From Anolis sagrei (Eukaryota > Chordata > Lepidosauria > Squamata > Anolidae): a stretch of 64,000 bases of DNA. Positions within the stretch are counted from its first letter, which is position 1. Each line of letters opens with the position of its first letter. The position numbers and the translations under genes are program-made. Shown piece by piece: positions 20,429 to 29,574 of the stretch. Below the pieces are notes generated by a model that saw only the letters and a list, made by a program, of their open reading frames with translations, did no database searches and had not been told where the DNA came from. Location of the stretch: contig NC_090023.1 of assembly GCF_037176765.1 (NCBI RefSeq), forward strand, positions 12,910,542-12,974,541. Reading direction: 5' to 3'.

Positions 20429-21366
20429 CAGTGATTCTCAACCTTCCCAATACCACGACCCCTTAATACAATTCCTCAACCATAAAATTACTTTTGTTGC
20501 TACTTCATAACTGTAATTTTGCTACCGTTATGAATCGTAATGTAAATATCCGATATGCAGGATGTATTTTCCTTCACTGGACCAAATTTAGCACAAATTT
20601 TGTCATTTAGCAGTTGTAGTTGCTGGGATTTATAGTTCACCTACAATCAAAGAGCATTCTGAACCCCACCAACAATGAAATTGAACCAAACTTGGCACAC
20701 AACCCACATGCTGAACAGAAAATATTGGAAGGGTTTGGTGGGAATTGACCTTGAGTTTTGGCATTGTAGTTCGCCTACATCCAGAGAGCACTGTGGAGTC
20801 AAACAATGATGGATCTCAATGAAACTTGGCTCGAATACTCAATATGACCAAATGTGAACACTGGTTGAGTTTGGGGCAAATAGGCCTTGGCGTTTGGGAA
20901 TTGTAGTTGCTAAGATGTATAGTTCACCTACAATCAAAGAGTATTCTGAACTCAACCAATGATGGGATGGAACCAAATTTGTCACACAGAACTCCCATGA
21001 CCAACAGGAAATATTGGTAAGGGTTTGCTGGACACTGACCTTGAGTTTTGGAGTTGTAGTTCACCTACATCCAGAGAGCATGGTGGAGTCAAACAATGAT
21101 GGATCTGGACCAAACTTAGCATGAATACTCAATATGCCCAAAAGTGAACACTGGTGGAGTTTAGGGGAAATAGACCATGACATTTGGGAGTTGTAGTTGC
21201 TGGGATTTATAGTTCACCAACAATCAAAGAGCATTCGGAACACCACAAACAATAGAATTGGACCAAACACAGAATCACAGTGACCGACAGAAAATACTGT
21301 GTTTTCTGATGGTCTTTGGCAACCCCTCTGACACCCCCCTCGCAACCCCCATGTTGAGAAAGGCTG
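20429..21366 (+). mobile_element. Non-autonomous hAT (OposCharlie/URR1-like), complete
   Basis: 938 bp from CAGTGATTCTCAACCTTCCC to ATGTTGAGAAAGGCTG, with target duplication CTTTGGAG against CTTTGGAA. It holds three internal repeats of the module with GAACACTGGT(T/G)GAGTTT(G/A)GG (near 20857 and 21147), one more than the shorter copies. Confidence 0.87.
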
Positions 21367-21555
21367 CTTTGGAAGGTAGAAATCTCCCCAACACAAGCAA
21401 AACCTACCCAACACACCTCAAGATTTCTTGTCTTTCAGAATCCAAGCATCCCCATTTCCCAGGATTTATGGCCCCAACACACAGCAAGCCTTGTTTTTCA
21501 GTATATAAGCTTCTTCCCCTCCTTTATGGTTGCTAAACTTTGTGCTGGAGGAAGG
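21367..21555. other. No gene recognised
   Basis: Short unique-looking stretch between the hAT and the FAM181B-like fragment. Confidence 0.4.
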
Positions 21556-21641
21556 CACTTGCCCTGTTCCTGTTATGCCCTGTACTGGTGGTGGGCAGTC
21601 AGGAAAAAAGGTCACAAAAGCCCCACCAGAGGGCCGGTCTT
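21556..21641 (-). pseudogene. Fragment similar to the FAM181B C-terminus
   Basis: The minus strand reads DRPSGGAFVTFFPDCPPPVQ, close to the [20 protein letters not shown] of FAM181B (residues 351-370). DNA also matches (GGGCAGTCAGGAAA.AAGG.CACAAAAGCC). Similarity runs on to the codons near the FAM181B stop (CTGTTCCTGTTATGCCC against CCATTCCTGCTATACCCC) with small gaps. No start or promoter; only this tail is present. It lies about 530 bp downstream of the FAM181B stop. Probably a partial local duplication. Misreading a short match is possible but unlikely, given both DNA and protein similarity. Confidence 0.7.
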
Positions 21642-21654
21642 TAAAATCACCAGC

Positions 21655-22124
21655 AATTATAAGATCTACTAGCCGAAAGGTTGCCAGTGCGAAGCCTCGG
21701 GTTGGCATGAGTGCCCAACTATCAGCCCAGCTCACTGTTTACCTAAGCAGTTTGAAAACAGCTTGAGCTGTAAGTAGAGAAATGAGGTACTGTTAAAACA
21801 AGCGGGGAAGGTATTTTGACACCACAAAGAAAAAGATCAGAAAATGCCCAGTGACCAATAGGACGGAGGAAGTCCTGATGGCTGTTCGTCATAGAGGATT
21901 GAGCGACAGCACCTCCTTGTGGGTGGATTCGAGGACAACCTCCAAGGTGCCAAAAAGCTGGACGTGAACACAACATACCTCCTTTCTGTTCTGTCTGTCT
22001 CTGTCTTGTCTGTCCAAAACGGCATTGAAAGTTTGCCGTGTGTGTGTACTGTGATCCGCCCTGAGTCCCCTTGGGGAGATAGGGAGGAATATAAATAAAG
22101 TGTTGTTGTTATTATTATTATTAT
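21655..22124 (+). mobile_element. Composite tRNA-derived SINE with an L2-like tail
   Basis: The left part is tRNA-like (CTACTAGCCGAAAGGTTGCC, AGTGCGAAGCC). The middle has GACAGCACCTCCTTGTGGG. The right end, CCGCCCTGAGTCCCCTTGGG then AATATAAATAAAGTG and (TTA)n, matches L2-like LINE ends such as 58196-58256. It occupies the region just 3' of FAM181B. The left border is approximate. Confidence 0.65.
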
Positions 22125-22168
22125 CAAATGCAACCCAGGCATGTCCGGTCCAAGGAAGGCCATGGCCA

Positions 22169-23347
22169 CTACACTAAGGGCTGGAACAAAGCCCCTGCCC
22201 CATTCCTGCTATACCCCGATGGGGCGTACTGGTAGGCAGCAGGCAAAGGGGGGCAGTCAGGAAAGAAGGGCACAAAAGCCGCACCAGACGGCAAATGTGG
22301 CCCGGCCGCTGTGACCTCTCCCGACGCCGAGTCCGAAGGGGCAGCAGGACCGTAAAGAGCCGGTAAGGGGCGCAAGGGAGTCTCAGTAGAGTAGAGCAAA
22401 GCAGGCAAAGGCAGCGATTCGTACAAGCCGGGCCCTTCTAACACCATCTCCGAGGTTTGGAGGCGGCTTGGAGCAAAAACCGACGTCTCCGACGGATCCG
22501 GGATGAGGCCGCCATACTCCAGTAGGTCGAAAAGCTCCTCAGGGCCAGGTTCTTTCAACCCAGAGTGACTCGGCTCGGTGAAGAACGAAGGAGGGAGGTT
22601 GCGGTGCCGGAGAGGGACTTTCTTGCCCCCAACGTGCAGGACGCCTTCGGGTTGGATCGAGGAGAGTCCGACGTTGGGTGGTTGCAAGGAGTCGAAGAGC
22701 GCTGCCAAGCTTTGGCTCTGCACCAGAGTGGCGGTAGCGGCATCTCGTTTCGATGGTTGCGGAGGCTTGCAATGCACCGCCCCACCACTGGAAGGCGACA
22801 GAGAGGTGCTAGTCCTTTTCGGCTGCTTGCAATGCGCTGTGCCAACGCTGGAAGGCGACAAAGAAGCAGGAGTCCTTTTGTGAGCAATGGGAGGCTGCTG
22901 CGGTGGCTTGCAATGCGTGCCTCCGCCGCTAGGTGGCGACAAAGAGGCGATAGTCCTTTTATGCGCGTTAAGTTGCTGGTGCGGATGGCTGCTGGCAAAA
23001 CTAGGATTCGGAGAGGATTCAGGAGTCGTAGCAGCAGCAGCAGCGCCGATGATGCCATTGCAACGCTTGATCTGCTTCTGCAAGTACTTGCGATGGTTGA
23101 CTTTCCGCTTGGATTTGACGGGCTTGTCCAGGGCCAGCTTGATGTTGCTGGAAGCCGAGTCGATGAAGCTGAGCAGCTCCTTGAAGTCGCCCGCCTCGCC
23201 GCCTCCCGCCCCGCCGTCCAGCAGCAGCGCCGCGCCGCCCTCCTCGAAGCCCTTCTCCAGCTCCCCCAAGTCCCCCAAAGGGACCGAGAAGCCGAAGGGC
23301 AGGAAGGGGTGCCCGTGGGGGGCCAAGGGGGCCGCCTGCACTGCCAT
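22169..23347 (-). CDS. FAM181B: FAM181B, single-exon gene
   Basis: 392-residue reading frame starting [20 protein letters not shown], as in vertebrate FAM181B (human about 426 residues). The family core is at residues 55-96 ([20 protein letters not shown], then [18 protein letters not shown]). Residues 243-259, [17 protein letters not shown], match the omega-loop of FAM181 proteins that resembles YAP (VPMRLRKLPDSFF) and is reported to bind TEAD transcription factors. Residues 354-381 hold the conserved [11 protein letters not shown] and a YSRN-like end. Residues 129-197 are a lineage-specific repeat, three units of KRT..SLSP.SGG..HCK. The last about 12 residues differ from mammals. The protein has no signal peptide or membrane segment and is probably nuclear or cytosolic. 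The 5' half is very GC-rich, consistent with a CpG-island gene. The start is chosen by homology. Its likely synteny partner is PRCP at 60.6 kb. Identification is firm; cellular role is from family knowledge. Confidence 0.96.
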   Translation of the reverse strand: MAVQAAPLAPHGHPFLPFGFSVPLGDLGELEKGFEEGGAALLLDGGAGGGEAGDFKELLSFIDSASSNIKLALDKPVKSKRKVNHRKYLQKQIKRCNGIIGAAAAATTPESSPNPSFASSHPHQQLNAHKRTIASLSPPSGGGTHCKPPQQPPIAHKRTPASLSPSSVGTAHCKQPKRTSTSLSPSSGGAVHCKPPQPSKRDAATATLVQSQSLAALFDSLQPPNVGLSSIQPEGVLHVGGKKVPLRHRNLPPSFFTEPSHSGLKEPGPEELFDLLEYGGLIPDPSETSVFAPSRLQTSEMVLEGPGLYESLPLPALLYSTETPLRPLPALYGPAAPSDSASGEVTAAGPHLPSGAAFVPFFPDCPPLPAAYQYAPSGYSRNGAGALFQPLV

Positions 23348-23465
23348 GGGGGCCCTCCGCCGCAGCCCAAGCAGCCCTCCTCCTTCGACGCTGCCTTCTT
23401 CGGGCTACTCTTCAGCCCCAGAGGGACGCCCACAGGCAGGGCGTCGAGCCAGCGAGACCAGCATC
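23348..23465 (-). promoter_or_regulatory. GC-rich 5' region of FAM181B
   Basis: The sequence just upstream of the start codon, continuous with the GC-rich coding half, has repeated GCC/CCG and CG dinucleotides and no clear TATA box. By position it should hold the 5' UTR and proximal promoter. The polypyrimidine array begins immediately beyond it. Inference from composition only. Confidence 0.4.
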
Positions 23466-23938
23466 TTTCCTTCCTTCCCTCCCTCCTTCCTTTCCTTTCT
23501 TTCCTTCCTTCCAACCAATAGGAATCAATGAGGGTCAGCCAAAGGATGGATGAGTGGGCAGAGAGTCTTGCCTTCCTTCTTTCCTTCCCGTCTATCTCTT
23601 TCCTCCCTTCCCTTCCTTCTTTCCCTCTCGTCTATCTCTCTTTCCTTTCTCTTCCCTCCTTTCTCTCTCTCACGCTTTCTTTCTCTCTCTCTGTCTCTCC
23701 TCAGCCCACTTCTGGCACCCAAGCCAAGCCAGGGAGGCTGAGAAACTTTGATTTCTTCCTTTCTCTTTCTCTGTCCTTTCTTTCCTCCCTTCCTTTCTCT
23801 TCCTTCCTTTCACTCTTCCTCTCTCTCACTCTCTCTCTGTCTCTCCTCTGCCCACTTCTGGCACCCAAGTCAATCCAAGGAGGCTGAGAAGCTTTGATTT
23901 CTTCCTTTCTCTTTCCTTCTTTTCTTTCTCTCCCTTCC

Positions 23939-23976
<38 letters not shown>

Positions 23977-24700
23977 TTTTCCCCTCACTCCTCTTCCCAA
24001 GTCAAGCCAGAGAGTATGAGAAACTGATGTCTTTCTTTCTCTTTCCTTTCTTTCCTCCCTTCCTTCCTCTCTCTCACTCTTTCTTTCTCTTTCTCTCTCT
24101 CTCTGTCTCTTCTCAGCCCACTTCTGGCATCCAAGCCAAGCCAGGGAGGCTGAGAAGCTTTGGTTTCTTCCTTTCTCTTTCCTTTTTTTTTCTTTCTCAC
24201 CCTTCTTTTCTCTCCCTCCCTCTCTCTCTCTCTCACACATACACACTTTTCTCTCCCTCTCTGTCTCTCCTCTACCCAAGTCAAAACAGAGTCTGAGAAG
24301 TCAAGCCAGAGAGGTTGAGAAGCCTTGATTTCTTCCTTTCTCTTTCCTTTCTTTTCTTTCCTCCCTTCTTTTCTCTTCCTTCCTTTCACTCTTCCTCTCT
24401 CTCTCTCTCTCACTCTCTCTCTCCTCTGCCCACTTCTAGCACCCAAGCCAAGCCAGAAAGGCTGAGAAGCTTTGATTTCTTCTTTTCTCTTTCCTTTCTC
24501 TTCCTTCCTTTCTCTCCTTTCCTTCCTTCCTTCCTTCCTTCCTTCCTTCCTTCCTTCCTCTCTCTCTCTCCCTCTCTCTATCCCCCCCCCTCTCTCTCCT
24601 ATACCCACTTCTGGAACTCAAGCCAAATCAGGGAGGCTGAGAAGCTTTGGTTCCTTCCTTTCTCTTTCCTTTCTTTTCTTTCCTCCCTTCCCCCCTCTCT

Positions 24701-24733
<33 letters not shown>

Positions 24734-24965
24734 TTTCTTTCTCTCTCTCTGTCTCTCCTCTGCAGACTTCTGGCACCCAAGCCAAGCCAGAGGTCTGAGA
24801 AGCTTTGATTTCTTCTTTTCTCTTTCTTTTCTTTCTCTCCCTTCTTTTCCTCTTCCTTGCTCACTCTCACACTCTTTCTTTCTCTCGCTCTGTCTCTCCT
24901 CTGCCGACTTCTGGCACCCAAGCCAAGCCAGAGAGGCTGAGAAGCTTTGGTTTCTTCCTTCCCTC
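23466..24965. repeat. Polypyrimidine minisatellite upstream of FAM181B
   Basis: About 1.5 kb, mostly C/T on the plus strand. A short non-pyrimidine cassette recurs (CTTCTGGCACCCAAGCCAAG, then GGCTGAGAAGCTTTGAT), starting at 23709, 23855, 24121, 24433, 24608, 24767 and 24908. Two degenerate copies lie near 23990 and 24275. Spacing is 140-175 bp with pure TTCC/TCTC tracts between; (CA)n runs occur near 23960, 24235 and 24725. Long Ser/Leu/Phe or Arg/Glu/Lys readings are artefacts. Confidence 0.9.
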
Positions 24966-25251
24966 TCCGGACAAGAGCTTTTTCCACCCTCCTGGCTCCT
25001 CTTTTAGTGCCAAAGAGAGGAGGAGGCATCCAAAGAAACGAAGGGAAGGGGAGGAGAGAGAAGAAGGGCAGCCCCTCCTTTGGGAAAGCCCTGTTAACTC
25101 TTTCTTGATCCCTCTCCATGGCTCACTGAGCCTAGTTAGGTCAAGATTTAGGGGTTTCTTAGGTTTGTCCATGATTGTGCTTTCTTCCTTCATGGATTGG
25201 ATGGCAATTAGGATCCCTTCCAAGTCTAGGATTCAGAGCATCCTCCTACAC
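24966..25251. other. No gene recognised
   Basis: Unique-looking sequence following the minisatellite. Confidence 0.4.
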
Positions 25252-25424
25252 CAGGCATGGGTAAACTTTGGCCCTCCCTCCAGATGTTTTGGACTTCAAG
25301 TCCCACAATTCCTAACCGCCTCAGGCTTAAGTGACTGAGGGGGAAAAGAAAGGGGCCTGAGGTGGTTAGTAATTGTGGGACTTGAAGTCCAAAATACCTG
25401 GAGGACCCAAGTTTGCCCACACCT
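25252..25424. mobile_element. Palindromic MITE (CAGGCATGGGCAAAC family), enlarged centre
   Basis: Arms CAGGCATGGGTAAACTTTGG and CAAGTTTGCCCACACCT enclose an unusual about 40-bp centre with GAGGGGGAAAAGAAAGGGG. Confidence 0.78.
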
Positions 25425-25605
25425 ATTTATTTATTTGTCGTGTCAGGGCAACCAGTCAATTGTATTACATTTCTAACAGAACAAACAAACAGACAGACAG
25501 ACAAAACACAAAATTTGCAAGTTTGGTAGTTGATTAAATGTCCTTTGACCAGTATCTGGCCACTTGGAGTGCCTCTGGTGTTGCCGCAAGAAGGTCCTCC
25601 ATTGT
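25425..25605 (-). mobile_element. LINE 3' end (same family as 43818 and 54198)
   Basis: The minus strand ends TTGCCCTGACACGACAAATA. Upstream text CAACACCAGAGGCACTCC and GGCCAGATACTGGTCAAAGG matches the other two copies. 5' truncated after about 180 bp. Confidence 0.78.
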
Positions 25606-26002
25606 GCTGACATGCCTTCAATGTCGATGCTAACCCCATTCTTCCATGTCTAGCACCCTCAAAGCACTCCAAACAGATGTTCATTCAGTCTCCAATGCCA
25701 CTTATTACACTTTGAACAGCTCTTACCATTAGGAAATGCTTCCTAATGTTTAGGTGAGATCTCTTGTCCTCTCGTTTGAATCCATTGTCCTAGTCTCTGA
25801 AACAGCAAAAAAACAAGCTGGCTGTCTCTCCTCAGTATGACATCCTTTCAGATGTTGAAACATGGCTATCATGCCCCTTCATCACTTTTTCCAGGCTAAA
25901 TATCCCTAGCTCCTTAAATTGTTCCCCATAGGGATTTGTGGTTTCCAGACCTGTGGTTGTTTTTGGTCACTCTCCTCTGGACACTTCCCAATTTGTCTAT
26001 AC

Positions 26003-26647
26003 CAGGGGTTCCCAACCTTTTTTTTTTTTTTTTTTTGACCAGGGACCACATTGACCAACATTAGTACCAAAAAGGTTACGAATCAGTTTTTGGTCAATTT
26101 CAGATTTGGTTTGGTTATTTGAGGTGCTGATTCAGGAAATTGCATTGGATAGACCACATCAGCTCTTGCTTCTGATACAGAACATATGTCATCCAGTAGT
26201 TGCCATCTGCTCGCTCATGGAAAACTATATTTAATAAGCCTCGTCACTATAAGAGGGTTGTGCGAGACCAGTTACTAGACCAACAGTGTAGTAACGAGCC
26301 CCCTGTGGCACAGTGGGTTAAACCCCTGTGCCGACAGGACTGAAGACCGACAGGTCACAGGTTCAAATCCAGCGAGAGGCGGATGAGCTCCCTCTATCAG
26401 CTCCAGATCCTTATGCGGGGAGATGAGAGAAGCCCCCCACAAGGATGATAAAAACATCAAATCATCCGGGCATCCCCTGGGCAACATCCTTGCAGACGAA
26501 CAATTCTCTCACACCAGAAGTGACTTGCAGTTTCTCAAGTCGCTCCTGACACGACAAAAAAAAAGTGTAGTAACAGTGAGGCCATGGACCATATTTTAGT
26601 TCTTGTAGACCACTGGTCGTCCATGGACCACAGGTTGGGAATCACTG
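26003..26647 (-). mobile_element. Non-autonomous hAT (CAGTGGTTCCCAACC ends), with a SINE inside
   Basis: Ends CAGGGGTTCCCAACC and GGTTGGGAATCACTG, with perfect 8-bp target duplication GTCTATAC (25995-26002, 26648-26655). The internal text is the reverse of 13383-13829 (CTCATGGAAAACTATATTTA against its complement). A T-run at 26021-26037 lies in the left arm. Confidence 0.88.
26296..26564 (+). mobile_element. tRNA-derived SINE (ACASINE2-like), complete
   Basis: Starts GAGCCCCCTGTGGCACAGTG (tRNA-like A box), has GGTTCAAATCC (B box), body GATGATAAAAACATCAAATC, the 3' hairpin, and ends CTCCTGACACGAC plus A-tail. Target duplication (A)GTGTAGTAAC at 26286-26295 and 26565-26574. It sits inside the hAT, which sits inside a CR1. 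Confidence 0.92.
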
Positions 26648-26694
26648 GTCTATACCTTCTTGAACTGAGGTTTCTAGGTGAGTTCTGACCAAAG

Positions 26695-26885
26695 CAGACT
26701 TTTTAACCTCTTCTTTCTTGTCTGCCTTCAAGTCCTTTAGGACTAATGGCAACCCTGTCATGGGTTTTTCTTGGCAAGGTTTCTTTAAATGGGTTTTGTC
26801 TCTAAGCCGAGCTCTCCAAGGCTGAGAGACTGACTCACACAAAATTCCCCAGTGGGTTTCCATGCCTGAGTTGAAATAAATAGGA
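26695..26885 (-). mobile_element. MIR-like CORE-SINE
   Basis: TCTGCCTTCAAGTCCTTTAG and TGGCAACCCTGTCATGGG, then CAAGGCTGAGAGACTGACTC and CCCAGTGGGTTTCCATGCC: the L2-type tail, then the core, in reverse orientation. The tRNA head is eroded. Confidence 0.68.
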
Positions 26886-27014
26886 GGTTCAAAACTTTTT
26901 TTCTTCACTTCACAAGATTTATCTGACCTGGTTGTTTCATTCCACATGTAAATAAAATGTTTGCTGAAACAGGCTTAATGGTCAGCCTATAACATTGAGC
27001 ATGCCAAGTCCATG

Positions 27015-27322
27015 GCCATATCCAGGGGCAGCTCAACGCATTACGTAAAGTAAGCATTCGCAGTATAGTTGATTTTGCCCAGGGGCACTCTTGAGGCGCT
27101 CTTGGGGGAAAATAGACCTTGACATATGCGAGTTGTAGTTACTGGGATGTATACTTCACCTACAATCAAAGAGCATTCTGAACTCCACCAATGATGGAAT
27201 TGAACCAAATATGGCACACAGAACTGCCACGACGAACAGAATATATATATCAGTGATTGGTTGGGGGGGGGGGGAATACTGTTTGCTTACCATTGAAAAT
27301 TACCTAGGGCTGCCTCTGCCCA
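27015..27322. mobile_element. DNA transposon remnant with a hAT fragment inside
   Basis: The left end AGGGGCAGCTCAACGCATTA..GTAAGCATT and the right end (complement GGCAGCCCTAGGTAATTTTC, then GTAAGCAAACAGTAT) look like degenerate terminal inverted repeats. Between them, 27105-27245 is OposCharlie-like hAT text (CCACCAATGATGGAATTGAA). Superfamily of the outer element not determined. Confidence 0.4.
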
Positions 27323-27349
27323 TATCCCTTGTGTTACCCCTTCCTCCAG

Positions 27350-27545
27350 AAGCTAGCAAGGTATAGTAGTTTGACAATTGGATTCTGGAGACCAGGAGTT
27401 GAATGCTCACTTGGACTTGGAAACCTACCAGATGACTTTGAGCGAGTGACACACTCTCGTCCTCAGAAAATCCTGTGATAGGTTCACGTTCAGGTCTCCA
27501 TAAGTCAGACAGTAGGAAGGCACACAACAACGACAACAACAACAA
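27350..27545 (+). mobile_element. MIR-like CORE-SINE, complete
   Basis: tRNA-like head GATTCTGGAGACCAGGAGTT, core GACTTTGAGCGAGTGACACA, L2-type tail GGTCTCCATAAGTCAGACAG and GAAGGCACACAACAACGAC. Confidence 0.75.
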
Positions 27546-28049
27546 ACCCTTCCTTCCCCTTCTTCCTCTCTCCCTTTCCTTTTCCCTTTTCCCATTGTTG
27601 CTGTTGTAATTGTTCACTGCCATCAATGACTTCAATAAGAGACCTCCAAAACAGCCTGTTATCAATTGTTTTGCTCAGTGGAAGAAGATTGGAAGGTAAA
27701 GATGGACAAATCAACAACTTTGTTAAGGGATACGTCAACTGGCTGGGAACATTTTTGATGATGCTTACAAGAAAGAGATGAAAATAAATTATTGTTAGGT
27801 TCAAAGATGTATTTGTTGGGATTTTTTCTTTTGCATATACAAGTAGAATTACATATTTTGTTTTGTATTGAGGGAAGAAAATGTAATATTCAGATCCACA
27901 AGAATACTGATCCTGGAAGACTATCCTACTCATCCAACGAGGGATCGCCTAAGTTAGTAAGTATTATAAGAATGCTTATGTTAATGTTTTATGTTTGGGT
28001 TTTTAGATGGTAGAGATAAATACCTGTGTGGTAACCTGCTTAGTTATGT
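27546..28049. other. No gene recognised
   Basis: A short pyrimidine-rich patch (27548-27590), then AT-rich sequence with no named repeat. Confidence 0.4.
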
Positions 28050-28890
28050 GTTATCAGGTAGGCTGTGTTTATGTTTCACCCCAGACCTGGAGCCACCTAT
28101 GACCACAGCACCACGCAAGAGTCCAGAATGTAAACAGTTTATTGTAAAAACACATAAAATATACAAAAAAGTAGGAAATAAGAAAGGAGAGAGATAATCC
28201 AAAAAAGAGTTTAACAATAGGTGATATCCACACAGGAATCCAAATGTCTCATAAGAATCCAAAGGTCATACAGTCCAGGAATAGCCAAAACCCACAAATA
28301 TAGCATAAATCCAAAAATAAAAGGTACACTTAGAAAAACTGAACAAGATTCATAAAACAAAAATACAAGAAACTTCCAGGATACTTGAATTTAAAACCAG
28401 GACTTGACATGATGCAAGAACTCAGGCCTTGCATCTCACTCAAAAGCCAACATTGCCTGAATTAATTATAATGTAAACACTTTCCTGTCAATAAGCAGTA
28501 ATGAAATCATAACGTTTTCCATGAATTTTCTATATTTCTTTCCCACAAAGTCTCCCTGGCCTACAGAGCTGATTATCTGCTCTAATCTTTAAACAAAGAG
28601 TTTTACTTTGTTTCCCTTGAGACTTTTCTGTTTCCTCACTCGACCCCTTATCTAATGATGTTGTTTCTGGCTCCTGTGACTGACCTTGGTCAGAGGCAGG
28701 TTCATTTCTCTGGCCTGAATTTTCAACACTTTGAACCAGGCTTGAATCTGTATCACTTTGAACCCCAAGATATGCCACAATCCCTTCTGAATAATCAGTG
28801 AACCCATCAGCCCTGGCTGGGCTACAACAGTTTACAGATCTTATATGCTTACAAGTTTTAAAAAAATAAAATAAGTATGGAGACAAAAAG
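28050..28890 (-). mobile_element. LTR retroelement fossil
   Basis: Minus-strand AATAAACTGTTTACATTCTG followed by CTTGCGTGGTGCTGTGGTCA has the form of an LTR polyadenylation signal with downstream R-U5. A second copy of the upstream text lies at 40985-41360 on the plus strand (CCTGGAAGTTTTCTATGTTC, GATGAGACATTTGGATTG). The higher-coordinate part may be internal sequence. Broken and old; class not determined. Confidence 0.5.
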
Positions 28891-29030
28891 TAGTTCTGCT
28901 TATATTTTGAAAACTCTAGGCTATGGGTTCTTTCACTGAAATAATCGACATGTGATCTTCCTCTTTTCTGATGAATGACATTGTCTCATGAGATGCTCAA
29001 AGCACAACAGCCCCACTTTAGTCATCTGAG

Positions 29031-29179
29031 GGCCCTTACACACAGCCCTATATCCCAGAATATCAAGGCAGAAAATCCCACAATATTTGATTTGAACTGA
29101 GATATCTGAATCCATACTGCCATATATTCCAGTTCAAAGCAGAAAATGTTGGATTTTATTCAGCTGTGTAAGAGGAGCC
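29031..29179. mobile_element. Palindromic MITE (GGCCCTTxCACACAGC family)
   Basis: A 149-bp inverted repeat: GGCCCTTACACACAGCCC to GCTGTGTAAGAGGAGCC, with inner arms GGCAGAAAATCCCACAATAT and AGCAGAAAATGTTGGATTTT. Non-coding. Confidence 0.78.
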
Positions 29180-29359
29180 TCCATTTCTAAGGTGTGTTCA
29201 GGCTTTGTTTGCTCTGGGATCAATTTATTTTGTCTTTTTAGTATCCAGAGAACTCTGCTTCAGCACTACATTGCAGTTGGGGTTGATCCTCTTCCTATCA
29301 CTCTTTTTCACTATCCAACTTTCAAAATCATACGTAAACATTGGCAATGCGAATGAGCC

Positions 29360-29566
29360 CTTGGTATCTCCTGGGCTTTGGTTCCAAGACCCGCCATGGA
29401 TACCAAAATCCATAGATGTTCACGTCTCATTATATACAGTGGTGTTGTAAAAATGGCACCTCTTATATAAAATGGCAAAATCAAGATTTCCTTCTGTGTT
29501 TTTTTCTTCTTAGATGCTTGAATCCACAGATATGAATCCCTTGGATATGATTGGCTGACTGTACAA
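29360..29566. mobile_element. Tigger-like (Tc1/mariner) MITE
   Basis: The left arm CCTTGGTATCTCCTGGGCTT, GGTTCCAAGACCCGCCATGG, ATACCAAAATCC and the right end ATATGATTGGCTGACTGTA match the pattern of mammalian Tigger/MER2-type ends (TCGGTATC..GGTTCCAGGACC). From memory only. Confidence 0.6.
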
Positions 29567-29574
29567 CGAGATGA

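Larger units (their letters stand above)
25655..26700 (-). mobile_element. Old CR1 LINE, host of two nested insertions
   Basis: The minus-strand C-terminal CR1 region is seen at 25690-26000 (TTAGGAAATGCTTCCTAATG, ATGGCTATCATGCCCC) and resumes at 26656-26700 (TTCTTGAACTGAGGTTTC). The interval 26003-26647 is a hAT element. Confidence 0.7.

Noticed and set aside
22565-23521. Long open frames antisense to and overlapping FAM181B (318 and 319 codons)
   Set aside because: High GC leaves few stops in all frames; only the 392-residue minus frame has family homology.
23528-25007. Ser/Leu/Phe-rich proteins up to 230 residues
   Set aside because: Readings of the polypyrimidine minisatellite in several frames.
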